From: Fastidiosipila sanguinis
Lineage (GTDB): Bacteria > Bacillota > Clostridia > Saccharofermentanales > Fastidiosipilaceae
Assembly: GCF_002998295.1 (NCBI RefSeq)
Contig: NZ_CP027226.1
Coordinates: 310,001 to 374,000, forward strand
Reading direction: 5' to 3'
DNA: 64,000 nucleotides
The notes under the pieces are model-generated. The model was not told the origin of the DNA and did not search any database. It saw only the letters and a list, made by a program, of their open reading frames with translations. Position numbers and translations under genes: made by a program. Positions 27,345-36,603 of this stretch are shown here, piece by piece; position 1 is the first letter of the stretch; each line of letters starts with the position of its first letter.

Positions 27345-28805
27345 TTGAGTAAGTGGGTAAGAAAAAATAATATGAGTCTTGTATTAGACTATTACGAATT
27401 AACAATGTCACAAGTGTACTTCAACGAGAAGAAACACGAAGATATAGTATATTTTGATCTATTCTTTAGACGTGTTCCAGAGAATGGTGGCTATGCCATA
27501 ATGGCAGGTCTAGATGAAATTATTAATGCTCTTGAAAATTTTCACTTTGATGAAGAAGATATTGAATTTTTGAGAAGTACTGGTGATTTTACTGAAGAAT
27601 TCTTGGATTATTTAACTAATCTGAATTTCTCCTGCGATATTTGGGCAATACCAGAAGGTACTGTTGTTTTCCCAGGAGAGCCTCTGCTTAAAGTTAGAGG
27701 ACCACTTGTCCAAGCACAGTTGATTGAGACAATGCTTTTGCTTAATATAAACCACCAAAGTTTAATCGCTACAAAAGCGAGCCGTATAAATCACGCAGCT
27801 GAAGGTAGAGCGATTGCTGAGTTCGGTGCACGTAGAGCTCAAGGGTATGATGCCTCAGTTCTTGGTGCCAGAGCGGCCTATATTGGTGGAGTCTCAAGTA
27901 CATCAAGTACTATGGCAGGTGGAGTGTTTAATGTTCCGGTTTCAGGAACAATGGCACATAGCTTTATCCAATTATATGACAACGAATATGATGCATTTGT
28001 AGATTATGCGAAGGCATATCCAGATAATACAGTACTCTTGGTAGATACTTATAACGTATTGAAACAAGGTATTCCTAACGCTATTAAAGTTGCAAAAGAA
28101 GTCCTAGAACCAATGGGCAAACGTCTAAAAGGTATTAGAATTGACTCAGGTGACTTGACATACTTAACCCAAGAAACACGTAAAATGCTTGATGAAGCTG
28201 GTTTAGAAGATTGCAAAATTGTAGTAAGCAACTCATTGGATGAATACGCAATCAAAGACCTATACTCTAATGGGGCGAAAATTGATTCATTTGGTGTAGG
28301 CGAGAGATTAATTACATCAAAAAGTGAGCCTGTTTTTGGTGGCGTCTATAAATTAAGCGGTGTCGAAAAGGAAGATGGTAGTATTCGAGCAACAATGAAA
28401 ATTTCAGAGAATGTTGCGAAAATTACAAATCCAGGTAGTAAGGAAGTTTATAGATTTTACGATAACGAAACTGGTAAAGCTATAGCTGACCTAATCACAC
28501 TGGAAGGAGAAGAAGTCGTAGGACAAGAATCATACGAGCTATTTGATCCAATTGCGACATGGAAACGTCAAACAGTTACAAACTTTACAGCAAGACCATT
28601 GTTAGAGAAGATCTTCGAAAATGGTGAATTGAAATATGAAAGACCTAGCTTAAACGCGATTAAGAACTACTGTACAAAAGAGAAGAGTACATTATGGCCA
28701 TCTGTAATGCGTTTCGATTCACCTCATGAATATTACGTGGACTTATCACAAGACCTATGGGACTTGAAACAAGAAATGATCCGTAAATTAACTAAGAATA
28801 TATAA
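27345..28805 (+). CDS. pncB: Nicotinate phosphoribosyltransferase
   Basis: 486 residues. TTG start at 27345 with GGAGGTGG 4 nt upstream; an in-frame ATG at 27372 (MSLVLDYYELTM) is a possible alternative. The sequence follows the Gram-positive NAPRTase pattern: YELTMSQVYF, FDLFFRRVPENGGYAIMAG, GARRAQG, VSGTMAHSF, RIDSGDL and ISNSLDEY-like VSNSLDEYAI. The enzyme makes nicotinate mononucleotide from nicotinate, PRPP and ATP, the first step of NAD salvage. It follows truA but is preceded by its own strong ribosome-binding site. Confidence 0.94.
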   Translation: MSKWVRKNNMSLVLDYYELTMSQVYFNEKKHEDIVYFDLFFRRVPENGGYAIMAGLDEIINALENFHFDEEDIEFLRSTGDFTEEFLDYLTNLNFSCDIWAIPEGTVVFPGEPLLKVRGPLVQAQLIETMLLLNINHQSLIATKASRINHAAEGRAIAEFGARRAQGYDASVLGARAAYIGGVSSTSSTMAGGVFNVPVSGTMAHSFIQLYDNEYDAFVDYAKAYPDNTVLLVDTYNVLKQGIPNAIKVAKEVLEPMGKRLKGIRIDSGDLTYLTQETRKMLDEAGLEDCKIVVSNSLDEYAIKDLYSNGAKIDSFGVGERLITSKSEPVFGGVYKLSGVEKEDGSIRATMKISENVAKITNPGSKEVYRFYDNETGKAIADLITLEGEEVVGQESYELFDPIATWKRQTVTNFTARPLLEKIFENGELKYERPSLNAIKNYCTKEKSTLWPSVMRFDSPHEYYVDLSQDLWDLKQEMIRKLTKNI

Positions 28806-28917
28806 AAATTTAAAAATAATTAAAAGAAAAGACTAGTTTAATTGATAAAACTTGTATATGAAAGATTTAGAAGATTTAGAAGTATTAGAAGTATTAGACA
28901 GAAGAAGGGCAGAAGCT

Positions 28918-30924
28918 ATGACTGATGTTTTAAAAGAAAAAAGAAAATCAGATAATAAATTTTATTTAACAACACCTATTTATTACCCAAGTGATAAATT
29001 GCATATTGGACACTCATATACTACTGTTGCGGCAGACTGTATAGCTAGATACCAAAGATCATTGGGTAAAGACGTAATGTTCTTGACTGGTATGGATGAA
29101 CACGGTCAAAAAATCCAAGAAACAGCAGAAGCTGCAGGGCTAGAGCCACAAGAGTACGTTGATAATATGGCAGTTGGTATTAAAGATCTTTGGAAATTGA
29201 TGAATATTAGCTATGACAAATTCATTAGAACAACTGATGATTATCATGAGAAGGCAGTTCAAGAAGTATTTAAGAAACTATATGATCAAGGTGATATATA
29301 TAAAGGCGAATATCAAGGTTGGTATTGTACTTCCTGTGAATCATTCTGGACTGAGTCCCAATTAGCGGAGGGTGGGGTTTGCCCTGATTGTTCTGGCCCA
29401 GTATATTTAACAAAAGAAGAATCTTATTTCTTCAAGTTAAGTAAATATGGAGACAAAGTTCTTGAACTTTACAAAAATCAACCTGATTTCTTAAAACCAG
29501 ATAGATCTAAAAATGAGATGATCCACTTCATTGAAGAAGGTTTGGAAGATCTTGCAGTAACTCGTACTTCTTTTAATTGGGGTATTCCAGTTCCATTTGA
29601 TCCTGACCACGTAATCTATGTTTGGGTTGACGCTTTGGTTAACTATATTAGTGCTCTTGGATATCCTGATGATGTTGATGGCAATTTCGAGAAATATTGG
29701 CCTGCTAATATTCACTTGGTAGGAAAAGAGATTGTTCGTTTCCACTGCATTATTTGGCCAGCGCTTTTAATGGCTTTGGGAATTGAGCTTCCAGAGCGAG
29801 TATTTGCTCATGGTTGGTTACTATTAAATGATAGTAAAATGAGTAAATCTAAAGGAAACATTGTTGATCCAGTATTGCTATGTGAACGCTATGGTGTTGA
29901 TGCAATTAGATATTTCTTGTTAAGAGAAGTTAGTTTTGGATCTGACGGTAACTTTAGTAATGAAGCTTTGGTTGAAAGAATTAATTCAGACTTAGCTAAT
30001 GATTTAGGTAATCTTTTAAGTCGTTCAACCGCCATGGTAAATAAATACTTTGATGGTGTTTTGCCAAATGAAAGAGTAGAAACTGAGTTTGATAAAGACT
30101 TAGCAGCTGTTGCTAATAAAGCAATTACTGATTCAAGAAATTACCTAGATCAAATGCAATTCTCTCACGCTCTAGAAGCAATTTGGGATTTAGTTAAGCG
30201 ATCTAATAAATATATTGATGAAACTACTCCTTGGATTTTAGCAAAGTCAGAAGATGAGAGTGCTAAGTTAGCAAATGTTCTAGGAAACTTACTTGAAGCT
30301 TTAAGAATTACGGGAATACTACTGGCACCATTTATGCCAGATACTTCAGATGCAATTTTAGCTTCATTAGGCAAAGAATCAGACATAAATATAGATCTTG
30401 AATTTTCTGAATTCGTTACGGAGTCCAAGGTTGAAACGACTAAGCCTTTATTCCCAAGATTAGAGTTAGATAAAGAGATGGAATGGCTTGATAAAATTAA
30501 CTCTGAGCAAAAAGAAAAGGCCAAAGCTAGACAAGAAAAGTTAGCTAAAGTAAGAAATAAGAATGCTGATGTAGAAGCAAAGACTAAAACTAAAGCAGAA
30601 ATAAAATTCAATGATTTTGAAAAATTAGAACTACTAGTAGCTACAGTAAAAGATTGTCAAGCAGTTCCAGAAACTGATAGATTATTGCAGTTCAAACTTG
30701 AAACCTCTAATGGAGAAATTAGAGATGTTATTTCTGGATTAGCTGAGCATTATAAACCTGAGGATTTAATTGGCAAGCAAGTTGTACTCTTAGCTAACTT
30801 AGAACCTCGTAAGATTAAAGGTGTAGTCAGTCAAGGTATGATCTTGAGTGCCGAGAACAAAGATGGTTCATTGAGTCTTCTAACAACAGACAAAGAAGTA
30901 GAGTCAGGAGCAGAAATAGGTTAA
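28918..30924 (+). CDS. metG: Methionyl-tRNA synthetase with C-terminal tRNA-binding domain
   Basis: 668 residues from ATG 28918, which has GAAGGG 9 nt upstream and lies just before the canonical start of the fold (FYLTTPIYYPSDKLHIGH). The frame is open upstream to TTG 28852 or ATG 28858, which would add up to 22 residues of a Leu/Glu/Asp micro-repeat. HIGH and KMSKS (DSKMSKSKGN) are present; CTSC and CPDC form the zinc knuckle. The C-terminus (about 565-668) is an EMAPII/Trbp111-like tRNA-binding domain. The enzyme charges initiator and elongator tRNA-Met. Confidence 0.95.
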   Translation: MTDVLKEKRKSDNKFYLTTPIYYPSDKLHIGHSYTTVAADCIARYQRSLGKDVMFLTGMDEHGQKIQETAEAAGLEPQEYVDNMAVGIKDLWKLMNISYDKFIRTTDDYHEKAVQEVFKKLYDQGDIYKGEYQGWYCTSCESFWTESQLAEGGVCPDCSGPVYLTKEESYFFKLSKYGDKVLELYKNQPDFLKPDRSKNEMIHFIEEGLEDLAVTRTSFNWGIPVPFDPDHVIYVWVDALVNYISALGYPDDVDGNFEKYWPANIHLVGKEIVRFHCIIWPALLMALGIELPERVFAHGWLLLNDSKMSKSKGNIVDPVLLCERYGVDAIRYFLLREVSFGSDGNFSNEALVERINSDLANDLGNLLSRSTAMVNKYFDGVLPNERVETEFDKDLAAVANKAITDSRNYLDQMQFSHALEAIWDLVKRSNKYIDETTPWILAKSEDESAKLANVLGNLLEALRITGILLAPFMPDTSDAILASLGKESDINIDLEFSEFVTESKVETTKPLFPRLELDKEMEWLDKINSEQKEKAKARQEKLAKVRNKNADVEAKTKTKAEIKFNDFEKLELLVATVKDCQAVPETDRLLQFKLETSNGEIRDVISGLAEHYKPEDLIGKQVVLLANLEPRKIKGVVSQGMILSAENKDGSLSLLTTDKEVESGAEIG

Positions 30925-30925
30925 G

Positions 30926-31729
30926 ATGCTGTACGATACACACGCACATTTGAATGACCCAATATTGATACAAGAACTAGATAATTATATTGAGAGTGCC
31001 AAGCAAAATGGCGTGAGTCTGATCAATAATGTTGGTTATGATTTAGAGAGCTCCTTAAGAGCAGTCAGGATTGCACGAGAGAATCCTAATTGTTACGCAA
31101 TTATTGGTATTCATCCGCATGATGCAAATCAGTGGAATGCTGAGACTGAAGTGGTCTTTAGAGAGTTATTAGATAATAAAATAACAAATAAGATCATAGG
31201 AATTGGTGAAATTGGTTTTGACTTGCACTTTGATGATAGACATAGTGATGAAGTGCAGATGCAGGCTTTCATAGGTCAGATGCAATTAGCTTATGAATAT
31301 GATCTACCTGTGTCAATTCACTCTAGAGATGCAAGTGATATAACTGAACATGCATTAATAAGTCTTAAAAATCAAGGAAATTTTAGAAAAGAAAAAATTG
31401 GTGTTTTTCACTGTTATTCTTATGATGTAGAATATGCATTGAAGATGAAAAAACATGGTTTTCTTTTTGGTTTTGATGGGCCAGTTACTTTTAAGAATGG
31501 TGCAGATAAAAGAGAAGTTGTCTCAGCTTTAGACCTTGAAGACATTTTGCTTGAAACAGATTGTCCATACATGGCACCAGAACCATATAGAGGTAGAACT
31601 AATCAACCAGCTTTTCTTACAGAAATTGCTAAAAAAGTAGCAGAGATAAAAGAAGTTTCTTATGAGAAAATTGCTGAGATTACTACGGATAACGGAAAGA
31701 AACTATTTGACTTAGAAAAATATAATTAA
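30926..31729 (+). CDS. tatD: TatD family metal-dependent DNase/hydrolase
   Basis: 267 residues, 1 bp after the metG stop, so in the same operon. All family metal motifs are present: DTHAHLND, GIHPHDA, GEIGFD, SIHSRDA, HCYSY and ETDCPYMAPEPYRGR. metG-tatD adjacency is typical of Firmicutes. Members have Mg2+-dependent 3'-5' exonuclease activity and are linked to DNA repair or turnover; the physiological substrate is not settled. Confidence 0.95.
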   Translation: MLYDTHAHLNDPILIQELDNYIESAKQNGVSLINNVGYDLESSLRAVRIARENPNCYAIIGIHPHDANQWNAETEVVFRELLDNKITNKIIGIGEIGFDLHFDDRHSDEVQMQAFIGQMQLAYEYDLPVSIHSRDASDITEHALISLKNQGNFRKEKIGVFHCYSYDVEYALKMKKHGFLFGFDGPVTFKNGADKREVVSALDLEDILLETDCPYMAPEPYRGRTNQPAFLTEIAKKVAEIKEVSYEKIAEITTDNGKKLFDLEKYN

Positions 31730-31786
31730 CTTTAAATTAGTAATTATATGTTTCCTAAAGTTTTAGAATGAGATTAAGAGGTTAAT

Positions 31787-32671
31787 ATGAAAAAAATCAA
31801 ATATATTGCATTAGCTTTAACTGTATTACTAGTTGCTTGCGATGTACCAAAAGTTAAACAAGTAGAAGAATCTACTCCACAAGCAGCAGAAAACTCTAGT
31901 AGTGAATCGAGTGAAGAGACTAGTGCAAGTACAAGTAACCCTGATACAAAGGAATCTTCAAGTAAAGATTCTGAAAAAGATAGTGAAGAAACGGAAGAAT
32001 CTAAAGAAGCTGATAATACAGAGGTTTCAAATCAAGGTGAATCTGTAGATGGTAATGGAGATAGTCTAACAACAGTACCGGAAACAGAGGCAAAACCAGA
32101 ATCATATTTTGCAGATGCATTATTTATTGGAGATTCTAGAACACAAAGTTTGATGCTGTATGGTTCTTTATATGACGCTGACTTTATTAGCACTAGAGGC
32201 TACAATGCACCACAATATTTCAGTGAAGTAATTTCAATAAATGGTACAGAAACTACAGGTACAGATTTTGTGAGTTCTAAAGAAAATTCATACAATAATG
32301 TTTACTTAATGCTAGGAACTAATGAGCTGGGATATGATTTAGGAGTATTTATAGAAAACTATAGAGCAGTTATCAAAGATGTTAAGGCAAAACAAGCAAA
32401 TGCAAATATTTACTTGAATGCAATATTGCCTGTTACTAAGTCGAAAGATGATACTAATGATGCTTGGGGTGTTAAGAACTCTAATATTGTTATTTTTAAT
32501 AAAGCATTAAGACAACTTGCAGATGAAGAGGGTATTTACTTCCTAGATGCAAGCGCAGCTATAGCTAATGAGTTAGGATATTTACCAGAAGATATTTCAC
32601 CAGATGGAGTCCATTTTGATAAGAGTACTGTAGATAAATGGCAAAAATATATCCAAACACATGTAGCTTAA
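31787..32671 (+). CDS. SGNH/GDSL-type lipoprotein, likely O-acyl esterase or transferase
   Basis: 294 residues. A lipobox (LLVAC, Cys at about 18) marks it as a surface lipoprotein. A Ser/Glu/Lys-rich linker (about 25-105) precedes an SGNH domain with block I FIGDSRTQS (nucleophile Ser), a GTNE block and the C-terminal DGVHF (catalytic Asp-His). It heads a run with a DUF4358 lipoprotein, an MBOAT acyltransferase and a DHHW protein, so it probably transfers or removes acetyl groups on a cell-surface polymer. The acceptor is unknown. Confidence 0.85.
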   Translation: MKKIKYIALALTVLLVACDVPKVKQVEESTPQAAENSSSESSEETSASTSNPDTKESSSKDSEKDSEETEESKEADNTEVSNQGESVDGNGDSLTTVPETEAKPESYFADALFIGDSRTQSLMLYGSLYDADFISTRGYNAPQYFSEVISINGTETTGTDFVSSKENSYNNVYLMLGTNELGYDLGVFIENYRAVIKDVKAKQANANIYLNAILPVTKSKDDTNDAWGVKNSNIVIFNKALRQLADEEGIYFLDASAAIANELGYLPEDISPDGVHFDKSTVDKWQKYIQTHVA

Positions 32672-32742
32672 ATTTGATTAATTAAAGTAATTGTTGATAT
32701 AGTTAAAAAAACAGATTATAAGTATAGGAATAGGAGATTTGT

Positions 32743-33237
32743 ATGAAAAAGAAATTAATAAGTGTTTTATCAGTATTTGTTATGGTATTTGCTTTAGTAG
32801 CTTGTGGAAACAAGTCTGGAGAATTAGCAAGTGATTTAAACCTAGATGGTTTGGCAAAAGATTTATTGGCGAAAATTGAATTCCAAGATAAAGACCTTGC
32901 CCCAATACCAGAAAAAATTAGAGACAGATATATGAATCAAGTAGATTTCTCTAAAGTTAAAAATTCTGCTATCTACGCTGGTGGTGGTTTCATTGCTGAA
33001 GAAATTGCATTGTTCGAAGCTAATAGTGCAGAAGATGCTGAAGCCGTTGAAAAATCTATTGAAAGTAGATTCGAGTATTTCAAAACATCATTTGGTAACT
33101 ACACACCAGAACAATTAAAAAACTTAGAAGATCCAGTATTAATCAGAAGTGGAAACTATGTATTGAGTGTTATTTCATCTAATAACAAAGAGGCCAATAA
33201 TTTAGTTAAAGCTTGGATTGATAGCAATTCTAAATAG
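32743..33237 (+). CDS. DUF4358-like lipoprotein
   Basis: 164 residues. A lipobox LVAC (Cys about 21) gives membrane anchoring. The body, with an AIYAGGGFIAEEIALFEA strand-turn and a C-terminal SGNYVLSVISSNN segment, resembles DUF4358 proteins, which often sit beside MBOAT genes in Clostridia. No catalytic motif is visible. Its location between an SGNH lipoprotein and an MBOAT suggests an accessory role in surface acylation; function otherwise unknown. Confidence 0.75.
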   Translation: MKKKLISVLSVFVMVFALVACGNKSGELASDLNLDGLAKDLLAKIEFQDKDLAPIPEKIRDRYMNQVDFSKVKNSAIYAGGGFIAEEIALFEANSAEDAEAVEKSIESRFEYFKTSFGNYTPEQLKNLEDPVLIRSGNYVLSVISSNNKEANNLVKAWIDSNSK

Positions 33238-33291
33238 TAAGTTAATTAACATAAATATGAAATAATTATAGAAGGTTAAAAGAGGTACAAA

Positions 33292-34776
33292 ATGGCGTTT
33301 AATAGTATTGTGTTTTTATATATGTTCTTACCAATTACTTTGGTACTATACTATTTACTGCCGGATAAAGCTTCCAATACTAAAATTAAATCTATAGTAT
33401 TAATAGTTTTAAGTTTAATCTTCTATTCTTGGGGAGATATTAAATATCTTCCTCTACTTTTATTGGCTACAATTTTTAATTACTTGGCGCTAGAGGGCTG
33501 GACTTGGTTCAGAATGACTAAAGGGGAGTCCCTAACTGCCAAGATTTTATTTGCTCTAATTGTAGTACTCAATGTAGCTCTACTTGCAAGTGGAAAGTAC
33601 TTCTTAAAAACAATGCCTTTGGCAATATCATTCTATACCTTCAAAATGCTCTCAGCTGTTTTTGACATTAGAAAATCTCTTATTGAGAGTGAAGCGGAGA
33701 GATTAGAAAACCAAGGCTTAGTACTAGAGCGTAAAGAAGCTGAATTAGATGCAATTTATCCAACTTATATTTGGACTAATTTCAAAAAAAATATTAAGCT
33801 AAACTTTACAAATTTCTTGCTTTACATTAGTTTCTTCCCAGAGCTAATTATTGGACCTATATCAAGATTTAAAAATTTTATCCCTAGTATAGAAAAGGCT
33901 AAGAAATCTTGGAATAATCTATATCAAGGATTGCTGAGATTTTTACCAGCATTGTTTGTAAAAGTTCTAATAGTCGATGAGATTGGAGCGTTGAGAACTG
34001 ACTTGCTTAATGGGTTAGGTGATAATCTAGGTGTACTAGAGGCTTGGTTAGTAGCAATTTTTTACATGATATATATTTACTTAGACTTTGCTAGCTATTC
34101 TGCAATGGCTGTAGGTTTGTCAAGAACTCTAGGTTTCGATTCACCTGAGAACTTCAATAATCCATATTCAGCTGTTTCAATAACAGATTTTTGGCGAAGA
34201 TGGCATATGAGTTTGAGTAGTTGGTTTAGGGATTATGTATATATTCCATTAGGTGGAAATCGTAAAGGTTTAGCAAGGCAACTTCTCAATATAACTATAG
34301 TGTGGGCTCTTACAGGAATTTGGCATGGTAATCAGCTAAACTTCTTGTTGTGGGGACTCTTCTATGCAGTGATTTTGATCATGGAAAAAATGTTCTTGCT
34401 CAAGACTATGGAGCGCTTACCTAAAGTAGTAAGAAGAATAATTACTCTATTTATTGTAAATATGGGATGGGTTCTATTTGCCTTCCCTAATACAAAAGAT
34501 CTATTCTCAATGTTAGGCAGCATGTTTGGTGCTAATGGATGGTCTAATGGTGAAGGTATTTATGTTTTAACTGGCAATATTTTCCTAATATTAATAGCAC
34601 TGCTAGCTACAAGTGAGTTATTTACTAAGTTCCTCAAGAATTTGCGTGAGAATGAATCTTGGAATAAACCTTATATTTTAGTTATAAGACATTTAGTTAC
34701 TTTGATTTTACTAGTGATATCAACTGCATATATTCTTGATCAAAGTTTCGCATCATTCTTGTATTTCCAATTTTAG
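33292..34776 (+). CDS. MBOAT family membrane-bound O-acyltransferase
   Basis: 494 residues with about ten membrane segments. The MBOAT signature is clear: SITDFWRRWHMSLSSWFRDY with YIPLGGNRKG, and the catalytic His in LTGIWHGNQLNFLLWG. It belongs to the DltB/AlgI group that passes acyl groups from the cytoplasm to extracytoplasmic carriers. Partners in the cluster are an SGNH lipoprotein and the DHHW protein 21 bp downstream. Alginate is unlikely in this kind of organism, so a wall or capsule polymer is the expected acceptor. Confidence 0.93.
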   Translation: MAFNSIVFLYMFLPITLVLYYLLPDKASNTKIKSIVLIVLSLIFYSWGDIKYLPLLLLATIFNYLALEGWTWFRMTKGESLTAKILFALIVVLNVALLASGKYFLKTMPLAISFYTFKMLSAVFDIRKSLIESEAERLENQGLVLERKEAELDAIYPTYIWTNFKKNIKLNFTNFLLYISFFPELIIGPISRFKNFIPSIEKAKKSWNNLYQGLLRFLPALFVKVLIVDEIGALRTDLLNGLGDNLGVLEAWLVAIFYMIYIYLDFASYSAMAVGLSRTLGFDSPENFNNPYSAVSITDFWRRWHMSLSSWFRDYVYIPLGGNRKGLARQLLNITIVWALTGIWHGNQLNFLLWGLFYAVILIMEKMFLLKTMERLPKVVRRIITLFIVNMGWVLFAFPNTKDLFSMLGSMFGANGWSNGEGIYVLTGNIFLILIALLATSELFTKFLKNLRENESWNKPYILVIRHLVTLILLVISTAYILDQSFASFLYFQF

Positions 34777-34797
34777 GCATAGGAGGAGAATAAAGTT

Positions 34798-35961
34798 ATG
34801 AAGAAGATAAATAAAATTTTTGTAGCATGTTTAGGTGTTCTAGTTTTTGCAACTACAGCAACTCTATTATTCTCTAAGCCTAAAGAGTTTTCCTGGACTG
34901 AGCGTAGACCTTTGAATGTCTGGCCTGATTTTAACTTGAGAAGTGTAGAAGCGGGAGAATGGAGCAAGAATGTTGATTCAGCCTTAGCAGATCAATTTCC
35001 TGCAAGGGATGAATTATTAGGCTTGAAAGCCTTTACCCAAAAATATACTGGTAAGTCTGATAATGGACGTGTTTATTTTGCTAAAAAAGATCACTTAATT
35101 GAAGTAAATAGAGAAATTAATGCGAAACAATTACAACTAAACATTGATGATATGATCGATTTCTATGAAAACCAATTCTTAAAAACAAGTACAGGACAAA
35201 GAGGAAGTCTTGTACTAGCGCCAACCTTAGCTGAAGTTGGTAAAGATCTTTTGCCAGCATATGCTCCAGATGCAAATCAAGCTCCTTTACTTAATGAAGC
35301 TTATGCTAAGGGTAAGGCAGGCGGTTTGAATGCGCCGAACTTACTTGAAGCTTTAAGCAATAAATACAAGAATCTAAATAACGATGAGCATCTATACTTT
35401 AGAACAGATCATCACTGGACACAGTTAGGTGCACATACAGCTTATTTGGCATACTTGGAAGGCCTAGGAGAGGACTTAATTACAGAACAGTATAGTATCA
35501 AGAAGGTTAGCGATAATTTCTATGGTACAAATTGGGCCAAAGCCAGTACAAAGACTATTGCTCCAGATGATGTTTATGCTTATGAAAGAGATGCTCTAAA
35601 TGATGTAAAAGTTTACAACAAGGATGGTCAGCTTGTAAGAAAAGGCTTCTATAATGAAGAAGCTCTAAGCGGTACAGATCCATATGAATACTTTTTGGGA
35701 GCTAACCAAGATTATATTCGTTTAGAGAATAATATAAATGGAAATAATAAGAAGCTTCTAATCTTTAAAGATTCATTTGCTAATGCATTTTTACCTTTCC
35801 TTTGTGATGAATACACTAGCATAACCATTGTAGACCTAAGATATTTATCCACTCCTGTTTCTGAGATTTTAGAACAAGGTGAGTTTACTGATCTCATGTA
35901 TCTATACAATATTGTTACTTTAGCAGGGGATAATAATACATATAAGTTGTTGCAGGATTAA
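34798..35961 (+). CDS. DHHW family extracytoplasmic protein (AlgJ/AlgX-like)
   Basis: 387 residues. One N-terminal membrane segment (about 5-25) anchors a secreted domain carrying the family motif DHHWTQLGAHTAYLAY and the nucleophile-type segment LLIFKDSFANAFLPFL near the C-terminus. DHHW proteins occur with MBOAT proteins and act with them in O-acetylation of surface polysaccharide. GGAGGAG precedes the ATG. It is the last gene of the cluster. Confidence 0.9.
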   Translation: MKKINKIFVACLGVLVFATTATLLFSKPKEFSWTERRPLNVWPDFNLRSVEAGEWSKNVDSALADQFPARDELLGLKAFTQKYTGKSDNGRVYFAKKDHLIEVNREINAKQLQLNIDDMIDFYENQFLKTSTGQRGSLVLAPTLAEVGKDLLPAYAPDANQAPLLNEAYAKGKAGGLNAPNLLEALSNKYKNLNNDEHLYFRTDHHWTQLGAHTAYLAYLEGLGEDLITEQYSIKKVSDNFYGTNWAKASTKTIAPDDVYAYERDALNDVKVYNKDGQLVRKGFYNEEALSGTDPYEYFLGANQDYIRLENNINGNNKKLLIFKDSFANAFLPFLCDEYTSITIVDLRYLSTPVSEILEQGEFTDLMYLYNIVTLAGDNNTYKLLQD

Positions 35962-36014
35962 TACTGGACTTAAGAAAAATTTTTGGAAAAATAGAAAAAT
36001 CTTGTAAAAAGTGC

Positions 36015-36042
36015 TTGACAAGTATTATCACTGTGATAAAAT
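36015..36042 (+). promoter_or_regulatory. Promoter of the tRNA cluster
   Basis: TTGACA (36015-36020), a consensus -35, and TAAAAT (36037-36042) are 16 bp apart and lie 48 bp before tRNA-Val. Confidence 0.75.
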
Positions 36043-36090
36043 TTTACATGCTTTTGAAAAACAACTACACAGATAACTGTTTAGTGTTGA

Positions 36091-36167
36091 GGGGAGTTAG
36101 CTCAGTTGGTTAGAGCATCTGCTTTACACGCAGGGGGTCGGGGGTTCGAGTCCCTTACTCCCCACCA
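36091..36167 (+). tRNA. tRNA-Val (UAC)
   Basis: 77 nt including an encoded CCA. The acceptor arms GGGGAGT and ACTCCCC pair, the D arm contains AGCTCAGTTGGTTAGAGC, the anticodon stem TCTGC/GCAGG encloses loop TTTACAC with anticodon TAC, and the T loop is GGTTCGAGTCC. A hairpin terminator follows directly. Confidence 0.97.
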
Positions 36168-36173
36168 GACAAG

Positions 36174-36210
36174 AAGCCAGTAAATATGAATTTTTTACTG
36201 GCTTTTCTTT
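36174..36210 (+). terminator. Terminator after tRNA-Val
   Basis: AAGCCAGTAAA (36174-36184) and TTTACTGGCTT (36194-36204) form an 11-bp perfect stem, followed by TTCTTT. It separates tRNA-Val from tRNA-Asp, which has its own promoter. Confidence 0.85.
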
Positions 36211-36331
36211 TGCAAAATGACACTTGAATTATTAATAGCTTAATTAGTAAAAGTGTTTGCAAAAGCTTGAGTTATTTAGTAGAATTTGTAGCACGATTTG
36301 AAAATCTAGTTCTTCCAAGAGAAGAAATTGC

Positions 36332-36359
36332 TTGACAAAGATATAAAAGATGATAGAAT
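36332..36359 (+). promoter_or_regulatory. Promoter of tRNA-Asp and tRNA-Phe
   Basis: TTGACA (36332-36337) and TAGAAT (36354-36359), spacer 16 bp, 16 bp upstream of tRNA-Asp. Confidence 0.75.
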
Positions 36360-36375
36360 CGTTATACACAGATTT

Positions 36376-36452
36376 GGCGCAGTAGTTCAGTTGGTTAGAA
36401 TGCCAGCCTGTCACGCTGGAGGTCGAGGGTTCGAGCCCCTTCTGCGTCGCCA
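36376..36452 (+). tRNA. tRNA-Asp (GUC)
   Basis: 77 nt with encoded CCA. Acceptor GGCGCAG pairs with CTGCGTC (one G-T pair); anticodon stem CCAGC/GCTGG encloses CTGTCAC, anticodon GTC; the T arm contains GGTTCGAGCCC. A short inverted repeat TACCAGA/TCTGGTA (about 36463-36482) lies between it and tRNA-Phe and may be a processing hairpin. Confidence 0.97.
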
Positions 36453-36485
36453 ATTTAATTAATACCAGACAAGCTTCTGGTACAT

Positions 36486-36561
36486 GCCCAGATAGCTCAG
36501 TTGGTAGAGCACTTGACTGAAGCTCAAGGTGTCGCTGGTTCGATTCCGGCTCTGGGCACCA
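36486..36561 (+). tRNA. tRNA-Phe (GAA)
   Basis: 76 nt with encoded CCA. Acceptor GCCCAGA/TCTGGGC; anticodon stem CTTGA/TCAAG encloses CTGAAGC, anticodon GAA; T arm GGTTCGATTCC. Last tRNA of the cluster, followed by a terminator. Confidence 0.97.
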
Positions 36562-36566
36562 GTCAA

Positions 36567-36598
36567 AACTCCGTAAACATTTAGTTTACGGTTTTTTT
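36567..36598 (+). terminator. Terminator after tRNA-Phe
   Basis: CCGTAAA (36571-36577) and TTTACGG (36585-36591) with a 7-nt loop, followed by TTTTTTT. It also sits just beyond the 3' end of the converging ABC permease gene. Confidence 0.85.
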
Positions 36599-36603
36599 AT
36601 GTT

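Noticed and set aside
28806-28917. T-box leader before metG
   Set aside because: The gap is only about 110 nt and lacks a T-box sequence (TGGNACCGCG-like) and a terminator.
36244-36453. Minus-strand open frame of 69 codons beginning MATQKGLEPSTSSVTGW
   Set aside because: It is antisense to tRNA-Asp; this peptide is a well-known false gene produced by reading tRNA genes backwards.
36091-36561. tRNA cluster as an integration site for a genomic island carrying the ABC exporter
   Set aside because: No integrase gene and no duplicated tRNA 3' end was seen nearby.
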